The translations under genes were made by a program, and so were the position numbers. This document shows positions 32,701-44,390 of a stretch of 64,000 bases of DNA, piece by piece (position 1 is the stretch's first letter; the number at the start of each line of letters is the position of its first letter). Under the pieces are notes generated by a model. The model did no database searches. It saw only the letters and a list, made by a program, of their open reading frames with translations, and had not been told where the DNA came from. This DNA comes from Dipylidium caninum. Its lineage: Eukaryota; Platyhelminthes; Cestoda; Cyclophyllidea; Dipylidiidae. The DNA lies in the NCBI GenBank assembly GCA_017562135.1, contig QEYB01001586.1:21778-85777 (forward strand). The letters run 5' to 3'.

Positions 32701-34850
32701 TTAGACTATGCTCTCCTGTTCCTAACACTCAACACTCAGTGGGGACGCATCGAAGCTGTTACCGTAATGGTATTTGGGCTGCCCTTTGTGTAATGACATT
32801 CATGTTTCCGCATCTCAGACCACTTCAGGATGGTAATGAATCGAAGATGTGCTGTTTATCGTCGCGATCAGAGCTCTGTGCTGCTCATTTTATCGGGACG
32901 AAAACCTTCTCTACCAGTAGGTACAGCTTAAAGTAGGTAGACTTCATTTTGACTACCAGCTCTTCCACATTGGTCTCACATTTACTTATTTAAATCTTCC
33001 TTGAGATGATTAACACCAAACACTGTGGCTTACCAGAAACGCCGTACTTGACCACGCAAGATTTAAGAATGTGGTTAATATACTCAGGAACCAAGTCCTA
33101 ATCATTATACGACGCGTATACTTGCAAAGCTGGGATGGTATCACAAACTCTAGCCTTCGTTGATGATCACAAGCGAGTTAAGCAGGCTCATGAGGAGCTT
33201 AAAGCGGCAAGGAAAAAGTTATACATTTTCAGGCGCTAGTTCTGTGCTCGAAAATGGATGCATTTCTAGAGACATCAAAACTGTGTTTAACACGACGACA
33301 CAGAGTAATTAAGAAATACAAGTGTGAATATGGCGATTGTTGGCATTTCATTTGGTAGACAACCTGTTGAATTTCCTTATGTATGGTTGACCGAGGAAGG
33401 GCTTTCAGATGACTAAATCCTGATGTCTATGGCATAATTGGCTTGCTTGTTTGATTTCTCAAGTAATTGCTGATGGTTATCAATTACCACAACCTGCAGC
33501 GGCTAATTACACCATTTCGTGAGCCCATTAAAAATAACACCCGAAAGATCATTGTTTTGATCTTGCGTTTCTCTCACTGCAACGCCGCGACGTCCATCCA
33601 TGTGCTCGGAGACGAAGAAGGAACCCACACAATGCGCCAGAATTTAGACACTACCATTTGAGCCGTTTCTCCAGCAACTAATTTTTTTTAGCCTTCAGCA
33701 ACAGTACATTACTGCTTGCGTATCACATTAATTCGACGCTTTTGAGAAATAGTGACACGTAAGCATGTCTGTTGACCAGCAATTGTGGAGACAAAAGAAG
33801 CCGATCCCCTATCATTACTGCTTGCTCAACACTGACTTTGGTGCCTCTGAAGGTAAATGCGATAAAAGCTTGGGCAGAAAGGAGGGAAGAGCAGAGAATC
33901 ATCAGAGGTTGCAAATCACCCCGCCTCGGTTATATCTCGAGACGATTTGTCGCCATTCAATTACACGCTTTTCTTCTTCGGACATATTCCGATTTGTTCT
34001 CTGATGAGTATTTTCTGAACCTAAAGGCAATTGAAGATGGCTTTCTGTTGGAAAGAGTATCATCACAGATCAGGCATGAATATTAGTCGTGAACATGAAG
34101 CGTGCCAAGATATACTGATAAGGGAACACCCAGGCCACGTATTGCTATTACTGGAACAGTGTGGCATCAACTCCGCGGCTAAGCGGCATTCGATATAAGG
34201 AGTCATATGGAGAACAGAAAGGAACTGTCGATCACGTTACGCCTCGAACGGAATGTTATTCCACGCTGTCTCCACTTGTGTTCAAATATTCAAGTGAGGC
34301 AGCTGGGACTTCTGTTGCGTGGTGTAATGACTTCTAGTTCCAAATATTGTCGTCATTGCAATATGGAAGTTGTTTAGGAAGAATGAAAGGGACCTCTGAA
34401 ACTGTATGCCTTATTTCACGATGAGGAGAAACGATGATGTTATTCATCGGATGACTGCACTTGGGTCTATTGTCAACCAATCAGGGATCCCAGTACATAA
34501 CGCTATTTTATTAAGAGCGGAGTTTTAATTCTTGTTGAATTTCTGCCTGTTCGCCATTGAATTTGCTGTTCGTGGAATGCGTAGCAAAAGGATTGATAAT
34601 GGAACCCGTAGGCAAATGTACTGTAAATCGTAGATTTTTTATGATGATTAATGTCATGAGCCCAGAGATAATGATCTTGGTAGTGAAAAGCTTACTGGTG
34701 GAACAACATCCTGCGATACATGAAGTGACTGCCGTTCTAGGAAAGCTAACCTCTCCCCCCTACTCCTTGCCATATTTCTATTAACACTAGTTCCACAGTG
34801 GTAGGCAGCCTACCAGGTGTAACATTGTTTAATGTACGTGAAAGTCTTAA
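29770..34850. other. Five kilobases without a supported gene
   Basis: Frames are short. The 81-codon frame at 31,597-31,842 ends in a basic, cysteine-containing tail (SRCRGRLRRCSYP) but has no signal peptide and no acidic part, so I do not call it an AMP gene. The frames at 32,512-32,936 and 33,765-34,086 overlap in different phases and show no motif. No RNA gene was seen. Confidence 0.35.
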
Positions 34851-34864
34851 TTCCGCATAAGGAT

Positions 34865-35005
34865 GTAAAATATGATCAGCGGTGGCACCAGAGTCATCAA
34901 AAGACTCAGTCATAAGTTGAGTAATCGAATCACCTCACCGCGTTAATCGAAGATAAACCATCAAATTGAAGATGGAATAAGCTTCCTCTGTTCTGATCTC
35001 TACTA
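34865..35005 (-). pseudogene. Family A exon 3 relic on the minus strand
   Basis: The minus strand of CAAATTGAAGATGGAATAAGCTTCC and neighbours aligns with the start of exon 3 in the minus-strand copy at 54,597 (CAAACGGAAGATGGAATAACCTTCC). The spacing to a remnant of the PDVxAKH region near 34,870-34,900 is conserved. It is heavily decayed. It lies about 800 bp upstream of, and divergent from, the 35,840 gene. Confidence 0.45.
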
Positions 35006-35334
35006 ATTTGTATGAAGTATATTATGCGTGATTAAAGAGGTCGAGGCTAGGAGAACGTGCGGTCGGACTGCATTTGTAATGAGGAGGTTACAAATCCAGT
35101 CCCAGAATGTGGCATTTACATGAGGCCTATAATCCCTCATTGAGGTAAACAGCGAAAAAAGGTAAAGACTTTAGAGGAGCCTCGCATGCAACTATGACAA
35201 ACGGTGGGTACCACTGCAATATCCAAAAAAACATTATTTATCTCAGGATTTTGAAAAGGACAGACCAGTCAGTATGATAACGTAAAAGCGTAGTTCATGG
35301 AGGTTGAGTTCATGGATGTAGGCACTTATTAATT

Positions 35335-35560
35335 GCTTTTCTCCTGATATCGCGTCCACCCACTTTCTTGCCTTCTCCATCGTATATGACCCTTCTAGCT
35401 ACTGTCCTCATCCATGTGTTCCCGGGCAAAATTCACAATCCTCATTTCATCTTCCTTACCGAAGTAATTCATGTCTATACTCTGACGTTTCCTATATGCG
35501 CCTATCCATGTTTTTTCACTGCGAAACGTCGGCGGCTTGGGGAGCTAAACGGATGAGGTT
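35335..35560 (+). repeat. Upstream flank of family A unit
   Basis: TCCTGATATCGCGTCCACCCACTTTCTTGCC is repeated near 45,260 (CTTGATATCGCGTTTGCTAACTTTCTTGCC) and, more loosely, at 50-90. In each case a family A promoter follows 350-500 bp later. This marks the left edge of the repeated unit. Confidence 0.6.
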
Positions 35561-35773
35561 TATAATCTTCATTTAGCAGACGATGAAGGCACCTCCTTGG
35601 TATTTTTTATTCTCTCCCACATATAACAAGATGCGAAATAAATTTCATTAATTTTTGTTATCGTTGATAAGCCTTTTATCCACTAGACACATCACCTTTC
35701 TGCTCAAGTGCTTGTATACCGCATAAGCGATGTCAAATGGCTGACCGCTCACAAATGTGAGAATCCGGAGGCA

Positions 35774-35797
35774 ACAACATGCTCCAAGGTATAAATA
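35774..35797 (+). promoter_or_regulatory. Family A promoter with conserved element and TATA box
   Basis: ACAACATGCTCCAAGG followed directly by TATAAATA, 43 nt upstream of the ATG. The same composite element, with substitutions, recurs at 557, 1,876, 7,834, 45,592 and, on the minus strand, at 29,756, 55,252 and 62,762. The ACATGCTCC block is therefore probably a transcription-factor site or extended core promoter special to this family. Confidence 0.65.
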
Positions 35798-35839
35798 AAC
35801 ACTTTTTGCACAAGGCCGACCTCTCTTTCCTTGGAAGAT

Positions 35840-36613
35840 ATGTTATCTCTCGTGCTCCTTCTCCCCACGCTTTCTCTCGCCACTACCTCCGTCGCTGATC
35901 ACAAAGATGCTATGTCCATCACCCCCAGGCAAAGCCTGGCATGTGAGTTAATGTAAAATGTACATATAAATTAATTTCCCATTAATAAGACGAAACACTA
36001 TTGGTGAGCGTGAATGTAAATCATTTTTACATATCTATTGTAGGCTACTGCCCCAAGGTATATAATTTGATGACAGGAATGAGCACTATCGCAAATTACC
36101 TTGTGGCTCGCGCATACAATGCATTAATGTTCAAATTACCGCAAGCAGAGGTCGCCTTGATCTCGGTACCTGGGGAATCATCATGGACATCCGATTGTGT
36201 ACCCGTATCAAGATCATTCTCCGTCTTTAATTGCATTACAATTGGGAATAACATACATTTCGATTACACCTATCTTTCATCTCACCGATTTGGGTAGGTT
36301 TGATTTATTTTTTCTTTTATAGCTCCACATATTCGTCTTGTATATATATTTGTTCTGATTTGATGCCAGTTCCAGAATAGCGAAAGCATACGCCATCTCC
36401 AAGATGTCCGTCAACCTTCGTTTAATGCGGCGGGGTAACTCGTTCATTAAACTTGTGAATGCGTCTTTTGACTACCCCGACGTCACCGCCAAGCATGTTT
36501 CACTTCCCTATGAGGACGAGGACCTTAAAGCACTTGTCGTCAGTAGATTTCAGGCGATTCTCCTTACTGCATCCTGTCACATACGGGAAATAAAAGGTGT
36601 GGTCTGGTTCTAA
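35840..36613 (+). CDS. Family A secreted four-cysteine protein, copy 5 (three exons)
   Basis: Exons 35,840-35,942, 36,044-36,293 and 36,376-36,613. The introns are about 100 and 82 bp, with GTGAGT and GTAGGT donors and TAG/CAG acceptors. The product is 196 residues. Residues 1-19 form a signal peptide (MLSLVLLLPTLSLATTSVA). The mature part holds an IANYLVARAYNAL segment (51-62), SSWTSDC (80-86), FNC (96-98), a RLMRRGNSF basic patch (133-141) and PDVTAKHVSLPY (152-163). Cys37, Cys86, Cys98 and Cys185 are shared with copy 6, which suggests two disulphides; Cys35 is specific to this copy. A glycosylation site lies at Asn146. There is no membrane anchor. I do not recognise the family. A secreted effector, antigen or defence protein would fit a locally expanded, fast-changing cluster, but this is inference. 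The stop comes 11 residues after the last cysteine, earlier than in copy 6. Confidence 0.75.
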
Positions 36614-36619
36614 TTCTTC

Positions 36620-39520
36620 ATGAAGGATAAATGAAAATACATTGTTCATGAAGGTGCAACTCCTGACGGGCCTTTCCATTCCCTTATTCTCTAGTTCCTA
36701 CTTGTCGAGAGAATCATTTTAATTGGCCGTTTCCTTGCGGAAGACGTATGGCTTTAGGGTGATAGAAATGATCATATGTAGGCTCCATTGAGAAGAAATT
36801 TGAGAGCAATAGTAAGGAAATTATTGTGGCTGCAAGTATTCCTAATGGTACGTCATTGTTAGTAGAAGCAATTATTAGCTCCTCACCAAAGTAAGGCAGT
36901 AGAAATTTGCGCCGATGGTAGTATCACCGTCGTCCTGCCTGAAAACGCGACTGCCACCTGCCTCCGTAGCGCGAGTTAAGACAACGCGCGGGGGGAATGG
37001 GCGACATAGACCATAAGCCAAGTCAGAGCTGATTATGGAGGAGATTTAATTTGTTGTAAGTGTTTATTTTCAGTTTGTCATAGGAGTCCGAGCACCAGTT
37101 CGATGATTATAGCAGAGTTGAAGAAACATCTTTGTCTAACGTACACTCCCCTACTTGAGATGTTTTCATTTGCCGCATTAACGCGAAGTAGATTGCATGA
37201 TGAAAGCCGGTGGGTACGTGAAATGGATTGTCGTCAACTGTAGACAGATGTGCGCAATCAACTGACCTGCTACGAGAGCCTTAACTGAGCCAAACATCAA
37301 TGAGCAAATAGAGCGTAAGAGCATGGCTGTACGTCTGCTGTGGTAATTGACTCTATATCTGTTGGTTGTGGTTTGTATGCTGCAATGAGCGTGTAAGAGG
37401 AAAATGCTATCTACAAATTAGGTGCCTCCATTGGTCCCGTTCGGAAGCAACCGTATACTCTTCTATTATAACCTATTCCATCACGATATACTGAGCACGG
37501 TGCTCCTTTCGTCACCGCGCAAAAGCAACAGTGACAAGGCGTGTGTTGAGACTTTACTGTAAACGTTGGTTACTTCAGAAGCACCAACCGACTTCGACGG
37601 AGACAAGGACAAATTGGTTAGTTGGTCGGCTGCACATATTTAAAGAAATTCCGCCTAATGTCCTCGCCTATCCAGCTACAATGTCTCCTGTCTTAACGCA
37701 GACATAGAACAGCATAGATTAAATTAAATAATGTTCAAACGCTGAACCTACATGTCGTGAGTGGTCCTTTATTTTGTAATTGTATCTTGCCAAGTCTCAA
37801 TTTCACGACTGAAATTCAATCACTAATCTGTACCATTTGTTTAATATGAAAACCTTCATCCGGAACAAATGAAAGTAAATAATAGTTAACAGCAGATGAA
37901 ATCGAGTGCTTTTTGTAATCACTCTAGTACTTAGTATATTTAAGGCAGGACTATTTGCAGCCGCCAATTATGTTACACTTTCATCTCCTCAATAATACCT
38001 TTATTCCACTTGCCTTCAGCTACGTCAAAATCAGTAATGAGCAAGCAGTATTCGTCGGAGTTTTGCACCTATCAAGCAAATACAAAAAAATTTTATGGAG
38101 GGACTTTGTCTTAATGCGTGTACGATTAAGAAGTGGTGCATGCTTAAATCTCGTCTTTCTATGGCGCGACGTTAAAGGGGAAGTGCGATGAGATAGTCAT
38201 CAAAGGAAAAAGAGATTTATTCTAACTCATAGACATTGATTTGTAGTCAACACGGACGTAAAATATTTGGTGGCAGTGAACGTGGGAAGAATGATTCCAT
38301 CTGAAGTGGCGAGGTTAGTTGGGTTCCGTCCTCATCTCCGATCTCACATGACTAGGTATCCTGACATCGGCATAAGACTCAAAAGTGCGTCAATACCCAA
38401 TGTACGAGTACAGATGAAGAGTACTGACGGTGCAGGCAATGAAGTATAGAAGATGTTGAAGAGGCATTGAAGGTAATGTTGCCTTCAACAGTGTAGACAA
38501 GGATGTGTTAAGCTTACACAAAGGTAGAATGAGAAGTTTCAGGCAATTCAATGAGCACATGGGGCCATTTCCTGAGAAGCAGATGGTTGGTTGTACAAAA
38601 GTGTGTGGGACAGATGCCTAAAGACGTATGCCATGTAGCACGAATAAGTGGAAGAGGCAAGTGAATGAATTGATAAAGCTGCCTCATAATGCGTTAATCA
38701 AGAAGTAGATTCGACGTATATGGACAGCAATATTGCAGTGGCAGCATTCAAATTAAAATCTGTCAAAAGCGAAAATGGCGATGCCGTGCGTTAAGCGATG
38801 CCCCTGGAAGATATCCTCTCCTACGACTACGATATAGAATTGAATATGTGCACGTGATATGTGGCCTCATGTGACGCCAAGGTCCAGACTGTTAGGACTC
38901 GTAAATACGGATGTGTATGCTGCGTTTTCCATCCCGGGAGAACCAATGTTGCCAGCCACCGAGTAGGTTTCTAGAAAAGTTAGGAAACCTCATAATTTTG
39001 TCATTCTCGGATTAGTACGAAGTCACAGAGTCCATGAACTCGGGGTCCGCGAATATCCATCCACGAAACTGAAAAAAAAGTCGCACTCTGAGTGGATATT
39101 CTTAGTCCAAATCGGACGACTGTTCCCACCTCATATGAATAAATGGACACCAGAGAACATGCAACCGGGGAGTCAAACATCAGCATTTCGTGGAGCCAAT
39201 CCAGAGACTCTGCGAGTACGGCCAAAATGCATTCACTCGCGGCATATTGTGGTGACTATATGAAACAATGAGGGGTTGTAGGCAAACACTTTGCTCTACC
39301 CATATTTCGTTCCACATCTTTTCACCTGCATGGGTGGAGTAAACTCGTAAAATATAAGGTCTAATAAATCTTTCTGTTCAGTTCCACGACACCACTTTTG
39401 CCACGCAGCACATGTTTATTTGGTGCATGTTTGGCTCTCTATTTTTGGCGCTTAATTTATACATACTGACGTAGCAACGTAACTAAGACAAAAGTCGGTT
39501 AACTTTTTTTTAAATGAAGA
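36620..39520. other. 3' flank of family A unit, no other gene
   Basis: Includes a decayed family B stretch at 36,980-37,115 and a segment at about 37,690-38,060 that recurs at 42,660-43,030 (shared words ATACCTTTATTCCACTTGCCTTCAGC and GCCTTTATTCCACTTGCATTCAGC). The 78-codon frame at 37,955-38,188 falls in this repeat, but its counterpart is not open, so it is not called. No gene was recognised from 38,200 to 39,500. Confidence 0.45.
36980..37115 (-). repeat. Family B repeat, decayed
   Basis: The minus strand keeps SYDKLK where other copies have YGELK, together with the CATAGACCATAAGCCA word shared with 41,998-42,014. Stops follow at once. It stands downstream of copy 5 as expected for the unit. 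Confidence 0.4.
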
Positions 39521-39544
39521 GGGATATTGTACCCATGGCTATTA

Positions 39545-39780
39545 ATGAAGTTGATTTACACCACTCTATTTTAGATGAATTTCAACACTAGATAAATACT
39601 ACAGAAACATACTGTACTTTAATGAAAGTGTTTATGAGAGTACATGCAGAAGATGGTCTGATACATTTGAAACTAATGATATTGACTTTCTTGATAGGCC
39701 ACGATCTGGGCGACCACCTATAATCGACGATGATGTTGTTAAGGCTCAAACGATTTGATATTCATAAATAGTAGGAATGT
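39545..39780 (+). mobile_element. Mariner-type transposase remnant
   Basis: Around 39,600-39,750 the frame reads STCRRWSDTFETNDIDFLDRPRSGRPPIIDDDVVKA (in parts: CRRWSDTFETND, then DRPRSGRPP). This is the hallmark of the DNA-binding half of mariner-family transposases, which read CxRWFxRFKxGDFDLxDxPRSGRP. An upstream HSILDEF resembles the family's first helix but is followed by a stop. The DDE/D catalytic domain is not found, stops occur before and after, and I could not define terminal inverted repeats. It is an old fragment inserted between copies 5 and 6. Confidence 0.75.
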
Positions 39781-39849
39781 CGAGGACAAATCGCAGACAA
39801 TAAAGTGCTACTTCTGTTAGAGAGTAAACGTAAGATGTTTCCCTATAGC

Positions 39850-40715
39850 ACATGTCGACGACAATTCGAAGCCATTACAAGTGTCTGACAGGTGATATCA
39901 GATAAATACAAAATTACCGATTGATATGGTAACTCAGTTGGCTGCAATCGAAAATAGTCAGACTAAAAACTGACTGCCATCTGTCATCCAATCGCATTCA
40001 TGTCCTACACACCAGTTCATGTCTCGATGCATGACACTTTCCCTTTCCCAATCCTCTATCCTTTCCTCCACTTACGGTTATTTTGATAACTCACGTCCCA
40101 AACTTAGGATATCATACCCCGGACACTCTAGTTTAGCTCGATATTCTGTTTGTACCACCTATGTTCCTCTCCACATCCCATAAGTTAGACATGACCAGAA
40201 CGCTAGTATAACTGTGAATTGTGCGGTCTAGCCTTTGTCAGTATGAGTGAAACTTGTCTATACAAGTAATGAAGCATAGTTGTTTTTCGCCTGCACTCAT
40301 GACTACTTTGGACTAAGCTTGGGGAGGAGGAAGCAGCCAAGAAAACAAACGAAGAGCCAGAAATCACGCCCTGTAAAGAATAATCCCCTTCCTCATGACC
40401 ACTCAGACAGCCCGGTTGAAAGTCACAGCTGGCCTTACTTGCTCGTGCTGAAACGGCTGCCAAATATTGCGCTTAATTTGCTGTCAGCATCAGTCGGAAG
40501 TTCCTTTGTCTTCACCTCTTCCTCTCTGTTTTCTCCTCCCCATCTTTCATTTTCCTTCTAATGAAAATGTGTGTCAATATGATGTGATGTTCGGAAAATG
40601 GGTAGCAGAGGGACTCGCAAGGGAACGCTTTGACCATCGTAAGGTGGACCTGAGACCCTTAAGGCGGATCAGTGCCATGAACCCAGTGTCCCTGACCTAC
40701 GCGTTGCAAAGCCTA
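39850..40715. other. No supported gene
   Basis: Upstream flank of copy 6. C/T-rich stretches near 40,500-40,560 resemble the C/T-rich upstream flank of other units. The overlapping frames at 40,203-40,736 lack motifs. Confidence 0.35.
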
Positions 40716-40729
40716 CTGTCGGCGCTCCA

Positions 40730-40737
40730 TATTTAAA
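40730..40737 (+). promoter_or_regulatory. TATA box of family A copy 6
   Basis: TATTTAAA after GGCGCTCCA, a reduced form of the ACATGCTCCAAGGTATAAA element, and followed by TTTATGAACTGAATCCCGTG, which matches GAATTGAGTCCCATGAACC in copy 7. The ATG lies about 50 nt further on. Confidence 0.5.
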
Positions 40738-40788
40738 TTTATGAACTGAATCCCGTGCAACAAATTGACCTCACCTTTAACGACTCTT

Positions 40789-41718
40789 ATGGTCTATTTC
40801 ATGCTCATTCTCTCCACGCTTTCTACCACCACTAGCTCCGCGCTGGATGACGGCCAGTTAATAAATATCATCCTCAATTACAGAGAACCGAGTGAGTAAA
40901 TGCTCATTGTGCACGAGGATATCGTTTCCAAAGGAGAACAATATGAAGAAACTATATTTTTGAATGCAGACCTAAGACCTTTTTTCCGTCTTCATTTCAG
41001 ACACTTGTCCCGCAGTACAGAATTTACCGGCAGAAATTAACACTATTGCTAACTACCTTACGGCTTACAGTTATAATACATCAGTCTTTAGGTGGGCTAA
41101 AGGAAACATTGTCCTGAATTCGGTTCCAGCGGTGTCATCTTGGACATCCGATTGCTCACCCTTTAACAAGTCAAGAACCATCTTTAATTGCCTTACAGTT
41201 GGAAATAACTTGCACTTCAAATACCGCAATCTTTCATCTAGACCATTCAGGTGGGCTCGGTCCCGGTGCTTTAGCTTTCTGCGAGACCGTTCTCAGTAGA
41301 ATCAAAGTGAACAAACTCTCTTTAACGTCTAAAAATGCTGTCTACACATCTTTTTAGCATATCTATGTGGAGATTTTTTACACATTTTAGAATAGGGAAA
41401 GCATTTTCCATGTTTCATTTGGGTGTTAACCTTCAACTGGTGCGAGGGAACGATTCATTCGTCCGAATCAAGAGTGCGAATTTTGACGCGCCTGATGTTA
41501 TAGCCAAGCATATTTTACTACCTTTTGTGGAGGGGGAAGTTAAAAAATTAATAATAAGTGGACTTCAAGGGATTCTTGAGAGGACATCATGTCGCATACA
41601 GGGCGAAGGTATGTTCTATTTCCACTTCTACATGAATAATAATGACACTTGTGTTTCTCATAAAAGACCGGTTGCTGGAGATCCTTTCTTTTCATCTACG
41701 CTTGCGTTTACAAAGTAG
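40789..41718 (+). CDS. Family A secreted four-cysteine protein, copy 6 (three exons)
   Basis: Exons 40,789-40,891, 41,001-41,250 and 41,391-41,718, of 103, 250 and 328 nt. The first two have exactly the lengths of copy 5, with the same phase-1 and phase-2 introns. The product is 226 residues: signal peptide 1-18 (MVYFMLILSTLSTTTSSA), TCPAVQ around Cys37, NTIANYLTAYSYN, SSWTSDC with Cys86, IFNCLTVGNN with Cys98, PDVIAKHILLPFVEG and RTSCRIQG with Cys185. After that a 41-residue tail runs to TAG. The tail begins at GAAG|GTATGT, which is a good splice donor, so a fourth exon may replace the tail. Copies 2 and 5 stop soon after this point. N-glycosylation sites are present (YNTS, FNKS, RNLS). The function is unknown. 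This is the best-preserved member of the array. Confidence 0.8.
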
Positions 41719-41763
41719 CAAGATTATCATGCCAGTTGACCGTTCCTCTGCCTAATTACGACT

Positions 41764-42110
41764 TCAGAAAAAAGGAATATGGCGGGGTGTAAGTTTTCTT
41801 ATGGGGAAATAACCAGGACGAACAATATCAGGAAACACATGGTTTTTCTTTCTATCGGTGTTTGCCGACTTGATGTAAACAGACTTGCCGGTTTTGTGTT
41901 GGCCACGCAGAAGAAGGCAGTCGGACCCAAATAACTTAGTCGCATGTGGTTGGGTGCATGAAAACATCATTTCAAAAAGTAGGAGAATGAATTGCTGACA
42001 TAGACCGTAAGCCACGTGGGCTTTAATTCCGTAGAATGCGTAATTTGTTACAACAGTTGATTTCAGTTCGCCATATGTCACTGATGATGCATTCAATGAT
42101 CACAGGGATG
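41764..42110 (-). repeat. Family B repeat with 110-codon minus-strand frame
   Basis: The best open family B stretch. The minus strand reads MNASSVTYGELKSTVVTNYA, then FYGIKAHVAYGLCQQFILLL. It converges on family A copy 6, ending 46 nt from its stop. Comparison with 44,768-45,075 shows matching protein sequence for about 40 residues and then divergence, as expected when an exon ends. No promoter, signal peptide or function can be assigned. Confidence 0.45.
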
Positions 42111-42299
42111 AGTGGAAGAAAAAATGCCGTTTAGCTTATAACAATAACACTGTAGCAGTCTAGTTGAATTGCCTTCACATGAGGAGTTTAATCTGAAGTA
42201 TATTTCATGATGAAAGGTGAAGAGTAGATAAAAATGTTTGAGTTTGTTCAGTCTGCCATTTTCAGTAGGCAGATACAATCGCTTAACGAGTCACAAAGA

Positions 42300-43330
42300 T
42301 CCTGAGTTGAGCCAAACGTTATTGAGTAAATTGGGAGCAAAAGCATAATTCTAAACCAGTTGTGCAAATTAGCTCCACGTCTGTAGGTTGTGGTTCATTG
42401 TGTCGGTGACCGCATTATGTGAATAATTGCACATTAAAGAGGCCAGCGCATAGTATCGTTACGCATCCAAAATATGCTAGACAGAGTGCTTATCCCTTCA
42501 CCGCTCATAAGTAACCTTGGAACCCCATGTTTTGGGGTTGATGCACTTCTATAACGTATACTACTTTTATTTCAGAAACATGGATTGGTTTCAACGCAAC
42601 AATGGATAAACTGGTTAGTCGCACATGTCCAGTGAAATTCACTCCTTTATCTTTGCTTATACTTACCCAATGCCTCTTGTCATGACATAGATAGAGAGTA
42701 GTGTAGATTTGATGCAATATTCTGCCAGTAGTGAAAGCTACTTGCCTTGATCGCTCCTTATTTTGCCGCAGAACTTTGCCATGCCTCGCGGTCACGTTTA
42801 ATATTCATCAGTTGGCCTACGCTAGCTTCCCTTTTATGAAGATAATTTTTGTCCATGAATAAAAGAGTGTCATTCCTAACTGACAAAACATTAACTTCAA
42901 TGTCTGCAAAGTGTTACAAAATATATCTAAGGTGCGTGATGTGAAACCTCTCATTATTCCGTACTCTCACCTCTCTCCCAGATGCCTTTATTCCACTTGC
43001 ATTCAGCGTCGCCAAAGTCAGCGATATGCGAGCAGTGCTTGTTGGATCCAACTTAGGAACCCTCGGATCAAGTTTCTTATAGTTTTCGGTTCCTCCAGAC
43101 CGTTCATACCTTTAAGACTGTTACTTTTCAGTGTGATCGCCACCGCATTGCTCTGTCGCCTACACCGGATGTCATACGGAGATGCGGTCACCTATCTAAG
43201 CAGTGAATGACGGTGTCGACAGAACGCATTCTCTTGTACTTGCTCGCCATTTAATTGGTTAAGTCATACGTTGAGTGTTACAGGCTAACCTTTTCTCTCT
43301 TGCTTCGTATCCGTCAATCCTCTTTCAATG
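42300..43330 (+). repeat. 3' part of the family A tandem unit
   Basis: Related to about 37,330-38,100 (for example GTAGGTTGTGGTT, then CCTTTATTCCACTTGCATTCAGC). At its right end, GTGTCGACAGAACGCATTCTCTTG near 43,213 is related to 11,706-11,730 in the AMP loop. No coding content was accepted. Confidence 0.5.
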
Positions 43331-43339
43331 AGACAAGGA

Positions 43340-44390
43340 TGGTGACAACGCAAGGGTTGTGTGTCGTTAAGTAAAAAACTGAGAATTAATCTCACTGAAT
43401 GGTTGGATATGCTTTATCCTTATTTCAAATCCGTACATTGTCGAACACAGCCGCCTCGGACTAAAACGCAAGAGAGAAATTTCATTAGTCGTCAGAGAAC
43501 AGTAACTTAGCAAGGGTAAATTTAAATGAGCTCAAGAAGAGGTCTGATTAGAGGCTCCAGACTATGAGGAATGGCAAATATTAGCAATTTCGTGAGACAC
43601 CGAAACATGACAGGCGATTACACCACCGACAGTAGGATTTTCCAGCCTGAAAAACAGAGCAATCAAAGTCAGACTTCTTTTTGTCATGGTAATTTGCGTT
43701 GGAAGGACGTAGTGGGCAGAGGTCTACGAAAGTGGTTCTTATATCTCAAAATAATTCATATTTATGTTTGCTTCTTCTGCAACATTTGACGGTGACAGTG
43801 ACCTCATTTTTGTCCATCTACATATTTAACAAGTCTACTGCGTTGTTGATGACGCAATCTCTCATAGTGTTGTTAAAGCATCATTTTATACTGCAAGCAA
43901 ATGTATTATGGTTGAATTTGAAATGTCTCCGTCGGAACTGGAGTCACAAAGACTGATACGTGATCCAAAGAGAACCTTATTCGGAAAGTCGTCGAATGTC
44001 TCGTGCTCACTTACTTACATAAGGCATGATGGACCATTCAATTTCAACTGCACCAGGTGGGAGCAGAGTTAGTTATTTTTATTTTTTGGCGATGAGCCTT
44101 TACGAAACCCTGGTTGATGCACTGTGTCGATTCGTAGAGATCCACGAATGACAGAATTGTGAGGAGTTCCTTTCATCCTCATTGGGATGCCTGTCTTACC
44201 TTAAATAACATCAGATGTCTGGTATCATTTCCTTCGCCTTGAAGACCAATCGCGGCAAATATTAACTTGCTTTCAGTGCTTAGAGTTTAGGAAAGTATTG
44301 GCTAGTAATGGACAGTTGCTAGATTGCTATGCTACAAATGAAATGGAGGAGCCATGTAAATATTCATATAACCTTAGTGAATTTCATGGA
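43340..44390. other. No supported gene
   Basis: Contains the short dispersed repeat near 44,127-44,185 (CACGAATGACAGAATTGTGAGGAG). The mirror partner of this part, if any, would be beyond the window end, so the left limit of the big inverted repeat cannot be set. Confidence 0.35.
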
